Origin: Acidihalobacter_A sp037381185 | Lineage (GTDB): Bacteria; Pseudomonadota; Gammaproteobacteria; DSM-5130; Acidihalobacteraceae | Direction: 5' to 3' | DNA: 64,000 bases | NCBI RefSeq assembly: GCF_037381185.1 | Contig: NZ_JARRQY010000010.1 | Span: 62,001 to 126,000 of the forward strand | Shown here: positions 25,612 to 34,537 of the stretch, piece after piece | How positions within the stretch are numbered: the stretch's first letter is position 1 | How the letters are laid out: each line of letters starts with the position of its first letter | Program-made: the position numbers and the translations under genes | The notes under the pieces: generated by a model | What the model saw: the letters and a program-made list of their open reading frames with translations, nothing else | Told to the model about the DNA's origin: nothing | Databases searched by the model: none

Positions 25612-26877
25612 ATGAAGATCAAACGCTTTATGGCTCAGGACATGCGTCAGGCGATTCGCTTGGTGCGCGATTCGCTGGGCGCCGATGCGGTGATACTTTC
25701 CAGCCGTCAGGTCGACGGCGGCATCGAGTTGATGGCGGCAGTCGATTTCGACGCCGAGTTGGTCGCGGACATGACGCGGCGCAGCGAGCCGGCCCCGCGG
25801 GCAGCCGCGGCTTTGCCGGCTGCCGCACCCAAAGCCGCTACCCCTGCGGTTGCCGCAAGCCTGCGCGAGGATGCACCCTGGCCGCGGACGGAGCAGCCGG
25901 CGAAGGTTGCGAAGCCAAGTGCCGAGGAGGACGACAGCGCGACGGTGAGCGCGTTACGGCGCGAGCTGGCATCGATGCGCGATCTGCTGGAAGGACAGCT
26001 GGCGCGCATCGCCTGGAGTGAGTTCGCGCGTGAGCGCCCGCGCCAGGCCGAGGTGGTGCGTCAACTCGAGCGCATGGGGATGGATGCCGATCTGGCACGG
26101 GCCATCGCAGAAGCCGGTCCACCCACGGATGACTTTCGACATGCATGGCGCGATGCGCTGGCGACGCTGGCCGACCGCCTGCATCTAGGCAACGATGAGA
26201 TTGTGCAGGATGGTGGCGTTATCGCCTTGCTCGGGCCCACGGGCGTCGGCAAGACGACCACCCTGGCCAAGCTGGCTGCGCGCTACATCATCCGCCATGG
26301 ACGCGGTCATGTGGCCCTGGTGAGTACCGACGGGTACCGCATCGGCGCACATGCCCAGCTGACGACGCTGGGCCAGTTGCTCGGCGTCCCGGTTTATCAG
26401 GCCGAATGCGCCGAGGAACTGCGCCGCCTTCTGCCAGGTCTCAACGACAAGCGTCTGATATTGATCGATACTCCTGGAATGTCACCTCGGGACGAACATC
26501 TACAGGAACAGTTGCAGGCGTTGGCTGATGTGCCCGAAGTGCGTCTGTACATGGTGCTGGCCGCGAATATGGCGCGCGGCGCCTTGGGTGAGACGCTGCG
26601 GCGTTTCGGGCAGGCGCCGTTGAGTGGCGTCGTCTTGACCAAGCTGGACGAGGCGGAGAGCCTGGGAGAGCCGTTTTCGGCGTTGATCGGATATGGAGGC
26701 CTGCGTTTGAGCTATCTTGGTACTGGGCAGCGCATCGCGGAGGACCTCGAGCCGGCGCGGCTGCAGCGACTGCTGGGGCAGGCTGTGGAACTGGCCAAAC
26801 GCCGCCGCAGCGAAGACTGGAGCATGGTCGGTGCACGAGGCAATGACAGGAGTTCGAAGCATGCTTATGCCGGATAA
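25612..26877 (+). CDS. flhF: Signal-recognition-particle-like GTPase FlhF
   Basis: A 421-residue FlhF that places flagella at the cell pole. B domain (MKIKRFMAQDMRQAIRLVRD) and an Ala/Pro-rich linker to about residue 105, N domain, then a G domain with GPTGVGKTTT at about 209-218, ALVSTDGYRIGAHAQL and VLTKLDEAESLGEPFS. Its GTPase is stimulated by FlhG, encoded next and overlapping by 17 bases. Confidence 0.96.
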   Translation: MKIKRFMAQDMRQAIRLVRDSLGADAVILSSRQVDGGIELMAAVDFDAELVADMTRRSEPAPRAAAALPAAAPKAATPAVAASLREDAPWPRTEQPAKVAKPSAEEDDSATVSALRRELASMRDLLEGQLARIAWSEFARERPRQAEVVRQLERMGMDADLARAIAEAGPPTDDFRHAWRDALATLADRLHLGNDEIVQDGGVIALLGPTGVGKTTTLAKLAARYIIRHGRGHVALVSTDGYRIGAHAQLTTLGQLLGVPVYQAECAEELRRLLPGLNDKRLILIDTPGMSPRDEHLQEQLQALADVPEVRLYMVLAANMARGALGETLRRFGQAPLSGVVLTKLDEAESLGEPFSALIGYGGLRLSYLGTGQRIAEDLEPARLQRLLGQAVELAKRRRSEDWSMVGARGNDRSSKHAYAG

Positions 26878-27751
26878 GGCCGAAGATCAGGCTCAGGGCC
26901 TGCAGCGGGTGCGGGAGTCGCAACCGGTGCGGGTACTCGCCGTGACCAGTGGCAAGGGCGGCGTGGGCAAGACGAACGTTTCGGTGAATCTGGCCACCGC
27001 ATTGGCCGGTCTCGGCCGCCAGGTCATGTTGATGGATGCGGATCTGGGGCTGGCCAATGTGGACGTGGTGCTCGGTCTGCAGACCACCGCCAATCTGTCG
27101 CACGTCATCAGCGGCGAGTGCACTCTGGACGAAATCCTGGTGTCGGGGCCGCGGGGGATTCAGGTGGTGCCGGGGGCATCGGGCGTGTCGCGCATGGCCG
27201 GTCTCTCGCAGGCCGAGCATGCCGGATTGATCCGAGCCTTCAGTGAGTTGAGCGTGCCGCTGGACGTACTGGTGGTCGATACCCCGGCGGGTATTTCCGA
27301 CGAGGTGATCAGTTTCAGCCGCGCAGCACAGGAGGTCATCGTCGTAGTCTGCGACGAGCCGGCTTCGATGACCGACGCCTATGCGCTGATCAAGGTGCTC
27401 AGTCGCGAACACGGCATCGGGCGTTTCCATATCCTGGCCAACCGGGTGCGCGACGGACAGGAAGGCAATGTCCTCTACCGCAAGATGGCGGCTGTGTGCG
27501 GTCGTTTTTTGGACGTGACCCTGCACTACATAGGGGCGGTCCCGGAAGATCCGATGTTGCGTCAGGCCGTGCAGCGTCAGGGCGCGGTGGTGGAAATGTA
27601 CCCGGGCAGCCCTTCCGGCCGCGCATTCAAGAATTTGGCTCTGCGTGCCGATAACTGGCCTGTACAGAGCGGCACACGGGGGCATTTGGAGTTTTTTGTC
27701 GAGCGTTTGCTGAACGCGCCATCGGCAGTCGAAGCACTGTGGGGCGATTGA
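26861..27751 (+). CDS. flhG: Flagellar number regulator FlhG (FleN)
   Basis: A 296-residue MinD/ParA-type ATPase with Walker A SGKGGVGKT at residues 30-38, LMDADLGLANVDVVLGL and VVDTPAGISDEVI. It restricts flagellar number by inhibiting FleQ and activating FlhF GTPase. The ATG at 26861 is chosen because CAGGAG (26847-26852) lies eight bases upstream; it overlaps the end of flhF. Confidence 0.95.
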   Translation: MLMPDKAEDQAQGLQRVRESQPVRVLAVTSGKGGVGKTNVSVNLATALAGLGRQVMLMDADLGLANVDVVLGLQTTANLSHVISGECTLDEILVSGPRGIQVVPGASGVSRMAGLSQAEHAGLIRAFSELSVPLDVLVVDTPAGISDEVISFSRAAQEVIVVVCDEPASMTDAYALIKVLSREHGIGRFHILANRVRDGQEGNVLYRKMAAVCGRFLDVTLHYIGAVPEDPMLRQAVQRQGAVVEMYPGSPSGRAFKNLALRADNWPVQSGTRGHLEFFVERLLNAPSAVEALWGD

Positions 27752-27753
27752 GC

Positions 27754-28470
27754 ATGTATGCGGTGAGTGATACGCAGGATGTCGATCGGCTGGTGGCGCA
27801 ACACGTTCCGCTGGTCAAGCGTATCGCTTATCACCTGATCCACCGCTTGCCCGCCAATGTGCAGGTCGACGATCTGGTGCAATCGGGGATCGTGGGGTTG
27901 ATCGAAGCGGCCCGTAACTACCAGTCGGATCAGGGAGCTAGCTTCGAGACTTATGCCGGCATCCGAGTACGCGGCGCCATGCTGGACGAAGTGCGGCGCA
28001 GCGATTGGGCGCCGCGCTCCGTGCACCGCAAGGCGCGCGAGTTGTCTGCTGCCGTGCGTGCAGTGGAGAATCGTGTCGGCCGTGCGGCGCGCGATGCCGA
28101 GATCGCGGAGGAACTGGGTGTCGACCTGAATGAATACCATCAATGGGCACGCGATGCGTCAAGCCATCAGGTGTTCAGTTTTAATGACTCGCTGGGCGAG
28201 AGTGAAAGCGAAAGTCGCGACGCGACATTGCCTGGCGGCGGACATAATCCGTATGAGGCGCTGGCGGATGATGACTTTCGAGAGGCATTGGCGAGTACAA
28301 TTGCCGGTTTGCCGGAGCGTGAGGCGTTAGTGCTGTCGTTGTACTACGACGACGAGCTGAATTTGCGCGAGATCGGTGAGGTCTTGGGCGTGACCGAATC
28401 GCGGGTATCGCAGATCCACAGTCAGGCATTGGTGCGATTGCGAGCGAGGATGGTCGACTGGCGGGGCTAG
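27754..28470 (+). CDS. fliA: Flagellar sigma-28 factor FliA
   Basis: A 238-residue sigma-28. Region 2 is clear (VDDLVQSGIVGLIEAARNYQ), as are region 3 and region 4 (LPEREALVLSLYYDDELNLR; TESRVSQIHSQALVRLRARM). It recognises the promoters found at 139-165, 16377-16403, 41654-41680 and 42661-42687. The anti-sigma FlgM is at 42741-43064. ATG lies two bases after the flhG stop. Confidence 0.97.
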   Translation: MYAVSDTQDVDRLVAQHVPLVKRIAYHLIHRLPANVQVDDLVQSGIVGLIEAARNYQSDQGASFETYAGIRVRGAMLDEVRRSDWAPRSVHRKARELSAAVRAVENRVGRAARDAEIAEELGVDLNEYHQWARDASSHQVFSFNDSLGESESESRDATLPGGGHNPYEALADDDFREALASTIAGLPEREALVLSLYYDDELNLREIGEVLGVTESRVSQIHSQALVRLRARMVDWRG

Positions 28471-28563
28471 CGCTGCGTCTACAGCGTGTTAGCGTGATCG
28501 GATTCCGGCCTGTTGGGCGCCAAGCAACGTCCGAAACATGAATCAAAACAATGAGGTGTGTTT

Positions 28564-28950
28564 GTGAACAAGGACATGCAGATTCTCGTCGTGGATGATT
28601 TTTCGACGATGCGTCGCATCATCAAGAATCTCCTGCGCGAACTGGGCTTCAACAACGCCGCAGAGGCGGATGACGGCACCAGTGCGTTGCCGATGCTGCA
28701 GACCGGCAAATACGATTTCCTCATCACCGACTGGAATATGCCGAAGATGCCGGGCATCGAGCTTCTCAGGGCTGTGCGGGCCGACCCGAAGCTCGCCTCG
28801 CTACCGGTGCTCATGGTCACGGCGGAGGCGCGCCGGGACCAGATCGTCGAGGCGGCGCAGGCCGGTGTCAACGGCTATGTGGTCAAGCCTTTTTCGGCGG
28901 AGACGCTGAAGGAAAAAATTGAAAAAATCTTCGAGCGTCTGGAAGGGTGA
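28564..28950 (+). CDS. cheY: Chemotaxis response regulator CheY
   Basis: A 128-residue single receiver domain. Acidic pocket Asp11/Asp12, phospho-acceptor Asp56 in LITDWNMPKMPG, the conserved Thr in MVTAEARRD and Lys in YVVKPFSAET. Typical CheY N-terminus after the GTG at 28564 (NKDMQILVVDDFSTMRRII); GAGG lies seven bases upstream. Docks on FliM and is dephosphorylated by CheZ next door. Confidence 0.97.
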   Translation: MNKDMQILVVDDFSTMRRIIKNLLRELGFNNAAEADDGTSALPMLQTGKYDFLITDWNMPKMPGIELLRAVRADPKLASLPVLMVTAEARRDQIVEAAQAGVNGYVVKPFSAETLKEKIEKIFERLEG

Positions 28951-28954
28951 TGTC

Positions 28955-29722
28955 GTGAGCGATCAGGAAAACAATCAGTCGGAAAGTACGGACGACCGCC
29001 TGCAGGTGGCGCGCAATCTGGTGAGCGCGCTGGAGAGCGGCGATGAAAGCGAAGTGGCAACGCTGCTGGACACGCTGGGCGCCCAGCACGAGCGAAGCCT
29101 GTTCAATGAGTTGGGACGCCTGACGCGCCAGCTGCACGAAGCGCTGAACAGTTTTCGCATGGATTCGCGTCTGAGCGAAATCACCGAAACCGATATCCCC
29201 GACGCCAAGGAGAGGCTCAGTTACGTGGTCACCATGACCGAACAGGCCGCGAACCGGACGCTGAATGCGATCGAGGACAGCATGCCCCGCCTGAGCCGTA
29301 TCAGCGACCGTTCGGGTGAACTTGCGCAGAGCTGGGAGCGTTTTCGCAGCCGCGAACTGGATGTGCAGGAATTCCGTGAACTCAGCCGCGAATTGAGCGA
29401 GTTCCTGGGGTGCGCGAAGGAAGAGAGCGTCGCCGTTTCCGCGCAGCTTTCCGAGGTCATGATGGCGCAGGATTTTCAGGATCTGACCGGCCAGGTGATC
29501 CGCCGTGTCATCGATCTGGTGCAGGAAGTCGAAGAGGGACTGGTCGGTCTGGTGCGGGTCGCCGGCGAGCGCATGGCCCGTACGACTGAAGAAATCCCGA
29601 CTGCGGCCGAAAACAAGAATGACAGCCATGGTTACGGACCGGCCGTGCCGGGCGTGGACAAGGCTGACGTCGTACACGGTCAGGATGAAGTCGACGATCT
29701 GTTGTCCAGTCTCGGTTTCTGA
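28955..29722 (+). CDS. cheZ: CheY-P phosphatase CheZ
   Basis: A 255-residue CheZ of the long gamma/betaproteobacterial type. The active-site helix MMAQDFQDLTGQVIRRVIDL carries the catalytic Gln, and the C-terminal CheY-binding peptide is DEVDDLLSSLGF. GTG at 28955 is chosen because GGAAGGG lies seven bases upstream; the frame extends back into cheY without a good start. Four bases after cheY. Confidence 0.95.
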   Translation: MSDQENNQSESTDDRLQVARNLVSALESGDESEVATLLDTLGAQHERSLFNELGRLTRQLHEALNSFRMDSRLSEITETDIPDAKERLSYVVTMTEQAANRTLNAIEDSMPRLSRISDRSGELAQSWERFRSRELDVQEFRELSRELSEFLGCAKEESVAVSAQLSEVMMAQDFQDLTGQVIRRVIDLVQEVEEGLVGLVRVAGERMARTTEEIPTAAENKNDSHGYGPAVPGVDKADVVHGQDEVDDLLSSLGF

Positions 29723-29834
29723 TTCTGAAGAACGATTGGCGTATCCGTGCCCGCGGCTTAGCTGTGAACGTTGATTTCATCGACAACGGCGGCGCTTTGG
29801 TTGGCAGGCGTTGCGGTATGGCAAGGGGAAATAC

Positions 29835-31871
29835 ATGAGTATCGGGGCGGACGACGAACTGCTGCAGGATTTTTTGATCGAAGCCGGTGAAATCCTGGAT
29901 GGCCTCGGCGGCCAGTTGTTGGATCTCGAGCGCGATCCCGCTGATTCCGACCTGCTGAACGCCATATTCCGAGGCTTTCATACCATCAAGGGTGGTGCTG
30001 GCTTCCTCGGGCTGCACCCGTTGGTTGATGTCTGTCATCACGCCGAGGACGTTTTCAACCAGCTGCGCCAGGGCGAACGCCAGGTCGATGCCGGGTTGAT
30101 GGACGTCATTCTGGCGGTGGTGGATGCTCTGAATGTGATGTTCACCACCCTGCGGGCCGGTAGCGAGCCAGACCCCGCTGACGAGGCGCTAATGTCGCGC
30201 CTGACCGCACTGGCCGCGGGCGAGCAGGTGGAAGTCGCGCCGCCGCCGGCTGCTGTCGATGAAGCCGACGCGGAATTCGAAGCCATGCTCGAGGCATCTG
30301 CGGAGCCGGAGGTGGCGTCAGCGTCTCAGGAGTCTGAAGCCGACCAGTCCGGTGCGCAGTCGGACGAGATTACCGATGCGGAATTTGAGGCTCTGCTGGA
30401 TCAGTTGCACGGCGAGGGCAAACATAGCGGTCAGCCGGAAGGGGAAGAACCGGCCACGCCCGCCGCCTCCGGCGGCAACGAGATTAGCGAGGATGAGTTC
30501 GAGGCACTGCTCGATCAGTTGCATGGCGCCGGTGCCGCGCCGCAGGGCGGCAGCGGACAGACTGCCGATGCGCCCAAGCCCAAGGCAGATGGCAAGTCCG
30601 AGGTGAAGGCGAAGCAGGACAATAGCAAGCCGTCTGCCCCGGCTCGGCCCGAATCTCGGCCCGCGCCGGCGGCTGCTCCCAAGGCGGTGCAGACGCCACC
30701 GGCCGAGACCACCGTACGCGTCGACGTCGAACGCCTGGACGACATCATGAATCTCGTCGGCGAATTGGTGCTGGTGCGCAATCGCCTGGTCACGCTCAGT
30801 ACGCGGACTAACGATGAGGCGGTGTCAGGGGCGATTTCCAGCCTGGAGCTGGTCACGACCGATCTGCAGAACGCCGTCATGCGTACGCGCATGCAGCCGA
30901 TCAAGAAGGTTTTCGGACGTTTTCCGAGAGTGGTGCGGGATCTGGCTCGCAACATGGCCAAGGAAGTGAACCTGGAGCTGCGGGGCGAAGAGACCGAATT
31001 GGACAAGAATCTGGTCGAGGCGCTGGCGGATCCGCTGGTGCATCTGGTACGAAACTCGGTCGATCACGGGATCGAGATGCCTGACGTGCGCGCCCAGGCC
31101 GGCAAGCCGACGACAGGAGAGTTGTTGCTGTCTGCCGAACAGCAGGGCGACCATATCCTGTTGGCCATCGAGGACGACGGCAAGGGCATGGATCCGGACA
31201 TACTTCGGGCCAAGGCGGTCGAGAAAGGTCTGATGGACGAGTCGTCCGCTAATCGTCTGAGCCGGGCGGAAGTGTTCGACCTGATTTTCCAGCCTGGCTT
31301 TTCGACCAAGGAGCAGGTTTCCGACATCTCCGGGCGCGGTGTGGGCATGGATGTGGTCAAGACCCGTATCGCAGGGCTCAACGGCAGTATCGAGATCGAG
31401 TCGGAACCTGGCCGTGGCACCGTCATCCGGATTCGCCTGCCCTTGACGCTGGCGATCGTGCCGACGCTGATGGTCAAGGTCGGTGGGCGTCCGTTCGCAA
31501 TCCCGCTGAGTTCGATTGGTGAAATCCTCGATTTCGATCTGAATCACACCAAGCAGGTGGACAATAAGGAAGTCATCGTGGTGCGGGAAAAGGCGCTGCC
31601 ACTGGTGCGACTCGGGCGCTGGCTGGCGCCGGGTGTGCCGGAGCGGACGCGCGACGGCTTGGGGCACGTTGTGGTGGTTCATATTGGCACCAAACGGGTC
31701 GGTTATGTGGTCGACGATCTGCTCGGCCAGGAGGAAGTGGTGATCAAGCCGCTGGGGCCGGGGTTGCGACAGGTACCGGGCTATGCTGGAGCGACGATTA
31801 CCGGTGACGGCCATTTGGCGTTGATCCTGGATTTGCCGGGTATCATGCGCGCGCACGGACTGGCCGCGTAG
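29835..31871 (+). CDS. cheA: Chemotaxis histidine kinase CheA with FliM-like linker repeats
   Basis: A 678-residue CheA. P1 Hpt with phosphorylated His49 (FRGFHTIKGGAGFLGL); P3 dimerisation from about residue 291 (VDVERLDDIMNLVGELVLVR); P4 kinase (HLVRNSVDHGIE; DDGKGMDP; DISGRGVGMDVVK); P5 CheW-like domain to the end. No P2 domain is recognisable. Instead the 155-residue Ala/Pro/Glu-rich linker holds repeats: residues 143-153 (partial), 177-193 (DEITDAEFEALLDQLHG) and 215-231 (NEISEDEFEALLDQLHG), which resemble the CheY-binding peptide of FliM. ATG at 29835 follows AAGGGGA. Confidence 0.96.
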   Translation: MSIGADDELLQDFLIEAGEILDGLGGQLLDLERDPADSDLLNAIFRGFHTIKGGAGFLGLHPLVDVCHHAEDVFNQLRQGERQVDAGLMDVILAVVDALNVMFTTLRAGSEPDPADEALMSRLTALAAGEQVEVAPPPAAVDEADAEFEAMLEASAEPEVASASQESEADQSGAQSDEITDAEFEALLDQLHGEGKHSGQPEGEEPATPAASGGNEISEDEFEALLDQLHGAGAAPQGGSGQTADAPKPKADGKSEVKAKQDNSKPSAPARPESRPAPAAAPKAVQTPPAETTVRVDVERLDDIMNLVGELVLVRNRLVTLSTRTNDEAVSGAISSLELVTTDLQNAVMRTRMQPIKKVFGRFPRVVRDLARNMAKEVNLELRGEETELDKNLVEALADPLVHLVRNSVDHGIEMPDVRAQAGKPTTGELLLSAEQQGDHILLAIEDDGKGMDPDILRAKAVEKGLMDESSANRLSRAEVFDLIFQPGFSTKEQVSDISGRGVGMDVVKTRIAGLNGSIEIESEPGRGTVIRIRLPLTLAIVPTLMVKVGGRPFAIPLSSIGEILDFDLNHTKQVDNKEVIVVREKALPLVRLGRWLAPGVPERTRDGLGHVVVVHIGTKRVGYVVDDLLGQEEVVIKPLGPGLRQVPGYAGATITGDGHLALILDLPGIMRAHGLAA

Positions 31872-31930
31872 GCACAGTTGGAAGGGGTGGCACCGAACGG
31901 GAGGTGCGCTTCTTGGCAAGGAGTTAGGGA

Positions 31931-32983
31931 ATGGCAATACGGGTACTGGTCGTCGACGATTCGGCGTTTTTCCGGCGTGCGATCAAAAGTATGCTCGAAG
32001 CTGATCCGACGATACAGGTCGTGGGAATGGCCGGGAACGGACAGGAGGCCGTCGAGCAGACGCTCACTCTGAAGCCCGACCTTGTGACCATGGACATCGA
32101 GATGCCGGTCATGGACGGCATTACCGCTTTGCGGCGGATCATGGCGCGCAGTCCGCGTCCGGTGCTGATGTTCTCCTCCCTGACCCAGGAGGGCGCGCGC
32201 GCAACGCTCGATGCTCTAGATGCGGGGGCGGCGGATTTTCTGCCCAAACAGTTCGAGGAAATTGCCCGCGACCGGGTCGAGGTCGGACGTGTGCTGTGTC
32301 AGCGCATCAAAACGCTGGCCCGACGCGCACCTCACGCGCCCGCGGCCCCGCGCGTGCCAGCGGCGCCGGTACGCAGTGCGCCTTCCGTAGCGGCCCGTCC
32401 CGGCGTCTCGGTGCGCGATTGCAGTCTGGTGTTGATCGGAACCTCGACTGGCGGACCGGTGGCCTTGCAACGTGTGCTGACCGCTTTGCCCGGTACCTTC
32501 CATCGTCCGTTGGTCCTCATCCAGCACATGCCAGGGGCGTTCACGCCGACGTTCGCCGAACGTCTGAACGGTCTGTGCGCCATCGAGGTTCGTGAGGCGA
32601 AAGATCAGGACGTGCTGCGCCCCGGCTTGGCTCTGCTCGCGCCTGGCGGTAAACAGTTGCAGATTGAGGGAAATGCCGGTGCGTTGCGCGTGCGGGTAAG
32701 CGAGAGTCCGCCCGAATTGAATTACAAGCCCAGTGTCGATGTCGCTTTCACTTCGGCCGAGCGTGTCAACGCGGGCAAGAATCTCGGCGTGATTCTCACC
32801 GGTATGGGAGCGGACGGACGTGAGGGCGCGCGGCTGATGAAGCGCAACGGCTCAGTGGTGTGGTCGCAGGATCAGGCGAGTTGCACCGTATATGGCATGC
32901 CCGCGGCGGTGGCGGAGGCCGGCTTGAGCGACCGTGTGTTGACGCTTGCCGATGTCGGGCCCGAACTGGCCAGGAGTTTCTAG
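31931..32983 (+). CDS. cheB: Chemotaxis methylesterase CheB
   Basis: A 350-residue CheB. Receiver domain with phospho-acceptor Asp55 (TMDIEMPVMDGI), then the esterase domain with the catalytic triad Ser172 (GTSTGGP), His199 (IQHMPGAFT) and Asp295 (GMGADGREGA). Removes methyl groups or deamidates glutamines on chemoreceptors; counterpart of CheR at 43813-44637. GGAG at the appropriate spacing precedes the ATG. Confidence 0.97.
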   Translation: MAIRVLVVDDSAFFRRAIKSMLEADPTIQVVGMAGNGQEAVEQTLTLKPDLVTMDIEMPVMDGITALRRIMARSPRPVLMFSSLTQEGARATLDALDAGAADFLPKQFEEIARDRVEVGRVLCQRIKTLARRAPHAPAAPRVPAAPVRSAPSVAARPGVSVRDCSLVLIGTSTGGPVALQRVLTALPGTFHRPLVLIQHMPGAFTPTFAERLNGLCAIEVREAKDQDVLRPGLALLAPGGKQLQIEGNAGALRVRVSESPPELNYKPSVDVAFTSAERVNAGKNLGVILTGMGADGREGARLMKRNGSVVWSQDQASCTVYGMPAAVAEAGLSDRVLTLADVGPELARSF

Positions 32984-33051
32984 TGCGATGCCCGAGCCGG
33001 CGACTGCTTGCATGTCGAGCGCGCCGTGCACCGGTGGCGGAGGGTTGAGCT

Positions 33052-33656
33052 GTGGATATTCTTTCCCTGCTCGGCCTGCTGGTGGCCTTCGGAGCTATCG
33101 TCGGCGGCAACTTCATCGAAGGCGGCCGTGTGGAGTCGCTGCTGCAACTGACCGCATCGTGGAATGGTGCCAGTTGGCGCGAAAGGAAGGGCTGCTGGGT
33201 CTTGAGGCGCTGTCCGAGCAACTCGACGAACCGTTTTCACGCAAGGGCTTGCAGTTGTTGGTCGATGGCCGCGAACCCGAATCGATCCGCTCGATCATGG
33301 AGGTCGAACTGGAATCGTTCGAGGAGCAGGAGATGCATGCGGCAAAGGTGTTCGAGGCGGCGGGAGGGTACTCGCCGACCATCGGCATACTCGGTGCCGT
33401 GATGGGCTTGATCCACGTGATGGAGAATCTGGCCGATCCGTCCAAGTTGGGCGAGGGCATCGCAGTGGCGTTCGTGGCTACCATCTATGGTGTGGGTTTG
33501 GCAAACCTGATTTTGCTGCCGGTCGCTGGCAAGCTCAAATCCATCATCCATGCACAGGGCCGTATGCGAGAGATGACGATCGAGGGTCTGACGGCAATCG
33601 CGGAAGGTGAGAATCCGCGGGCGATCGAAGCCAAGTTGCGCGGATATTTGCAGTAG
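33052..33656 (+). pseudogene. motC: motC (MotA-type stator), disrupted by internal deletion and frameshift
   Basis: Reads as MotC in two frames. From the GTG at 33052 comes TM1 (MDILSLLGLLVAFGAIVGGN, FIEGGRV) up to about 33150. A different frame then continues from 33150 with DRIVEWCQLARKEGLLGLEA through TM3/TM4 (SPTIGILGAVMGLIHVMENL; GIAVAFVATIYGVGLANLIL) to the stop at 33656. The two pieces do not simply abut: about 45 residues normally between them, including TM2, are absent. Total coding content is about 201 codons against about 246 in Pseudomonas MotC. A good GGCGGAGGG site precedes the start. The product cannot be a working stator unless this is a sequence error. Confidence 0.9.
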
Positions 33657-33678
33657 CGGGAAACGAGGCGAGGCTGAC

Positions 33679-34536
33679 ATGGCTGGCAAACGCAGGAAAA
33701 TGCCGGAAGAGCACATCAACCATGAACGCTGGTTGGTGTCCTATGCGGACTTCATTACCTTGCTGTTCGCCTTTTTCGTGGTCATGTATGCGATCTCGTC
33801 GGTCAACGAGGGCAAGTACCGCATATTGTCAGAGTCGTTGGTCGCTGCGTTTCGCACGCCTCCGCATAGCCTCGAACCGATACAGGTCGGCAAGGTCGAG
33901 GCGGCGGGGCCGCCTGCGGATGCCCCGCTCAAGAGCTTTCCGGCGCCGATGCGTCTGGATGGTTTGCCGGAAAGCATGGCGCCCAAGCTTGAAACGCCCA
34001 AGAGAGCGGCGCGTCCGGCCCCGCCCGATATCCGGAAGATGGGGGCGACGATCGAAAAGCGGCTATCCGGACTCATTTCCTCGAAGATCGTCAGCGTCAA
34101 CGTGCATAAGGAATGGGTCGACATCAAGATCAATACCGATCTGCTGTTCTCCAGCGGCAGCATCGTGCCGGCTCCTGGTGCGAAGCCCGTGATTCAGGAC
34201 GTTTCGCAGGCCTTGCGTTCGCTTCCGGTGCAGATACAGGTGGAGGGATTTACCGACAATGTTCCCATTCATTCGCCGATATTTCCCTCCAATTGGGAGC
34301 TTTCGGCGGCACGTGCCGCTTCGGTGGTGCACCAGATGACGGAGAACGGTATTCAACCGCAGCGTCTGGCCGCTGTCGGCTATGGTCAGTATCACCCCGT
34401 GGCCAGCAATGCCACACCTCAGGGACGGGCCCAGAACCGTAGGGTGGAGCTGGTGGTGGTAGCGGAAAATACCCCCTTGCCTTCGAAAGCCATGCCTACG
34501 GCTTTCATGAATCCGAAATACTCGGGAGGCGGTTGA
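33679..34536 (+). CDS. motD: Flagellar stator protein MotD (MotB type)
   Basis: A 285-residue MotB-family protein, intact. One membrane helix near residues 19-40 carries the proton-accepting Asp24 in SYADFITLLFAFFVVMYAIS. The periplasmic OmpA-like peptidoglycan-binding domain follows (VEGFTDNVPIHSPIFPSNWE; LSAARAASVVHQMTENG; GRAQNRRVELVV). It needs MotC to form a channel, and its motC neighbour is broken. The ATG at 33679 lies 22 bases after the motC remnant. Confidence 0.95.
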   Translation: MAGKRRKMPEEHINHERWLVSYADFITLLFAFFVVMYAISSVNEGKYRILSESLVAAFRTPPHSLEPIQVGKVEAAGPPADAPLKSFPAPMRLDGLPESMAPKLETPKRAARPAPPDIRKMGATIEKRLSGLISSKIVSVNVHKEWVDIKINTDLLFSSGSIVPAPGAKPVIQDVSQALRSLPVQIQVEGFTDNVPIHSPIFPSNWELSAARAASVVHQMTENGIQPQRLAAVGYGQYHPVASNATPQGRAQNRRVELVVVAENTPLPSKAMPTAFMNPKYSGGG

Positions 34537-34537
34537 G

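Noticed and set aside
28471..28563. FliA or sigma-54 promoter before cheY
   Set aside because: No TAAA-N15-GCCGATAA or GG-N10-GC pattern; cheY is probably read from the fliA transcript.
29723..29834. Sigma-54 promoter before cheA
   Set aside because: TGGCGTATCCGTGC and TGGCAGGCGTTGC have spacings of nine and eight, not ten.
32984..33051. Sigma-54 promoter before motC
   Set aside because: CGGCGACTGCTTGCA is one base short of the needed spacing.
33052..33402. Reading the motC region as a simple one-base frameshift
   Set aside because: The two pieces leave about 45 conserved residues, including TM2, unaccounted for, so a deletion is needed.
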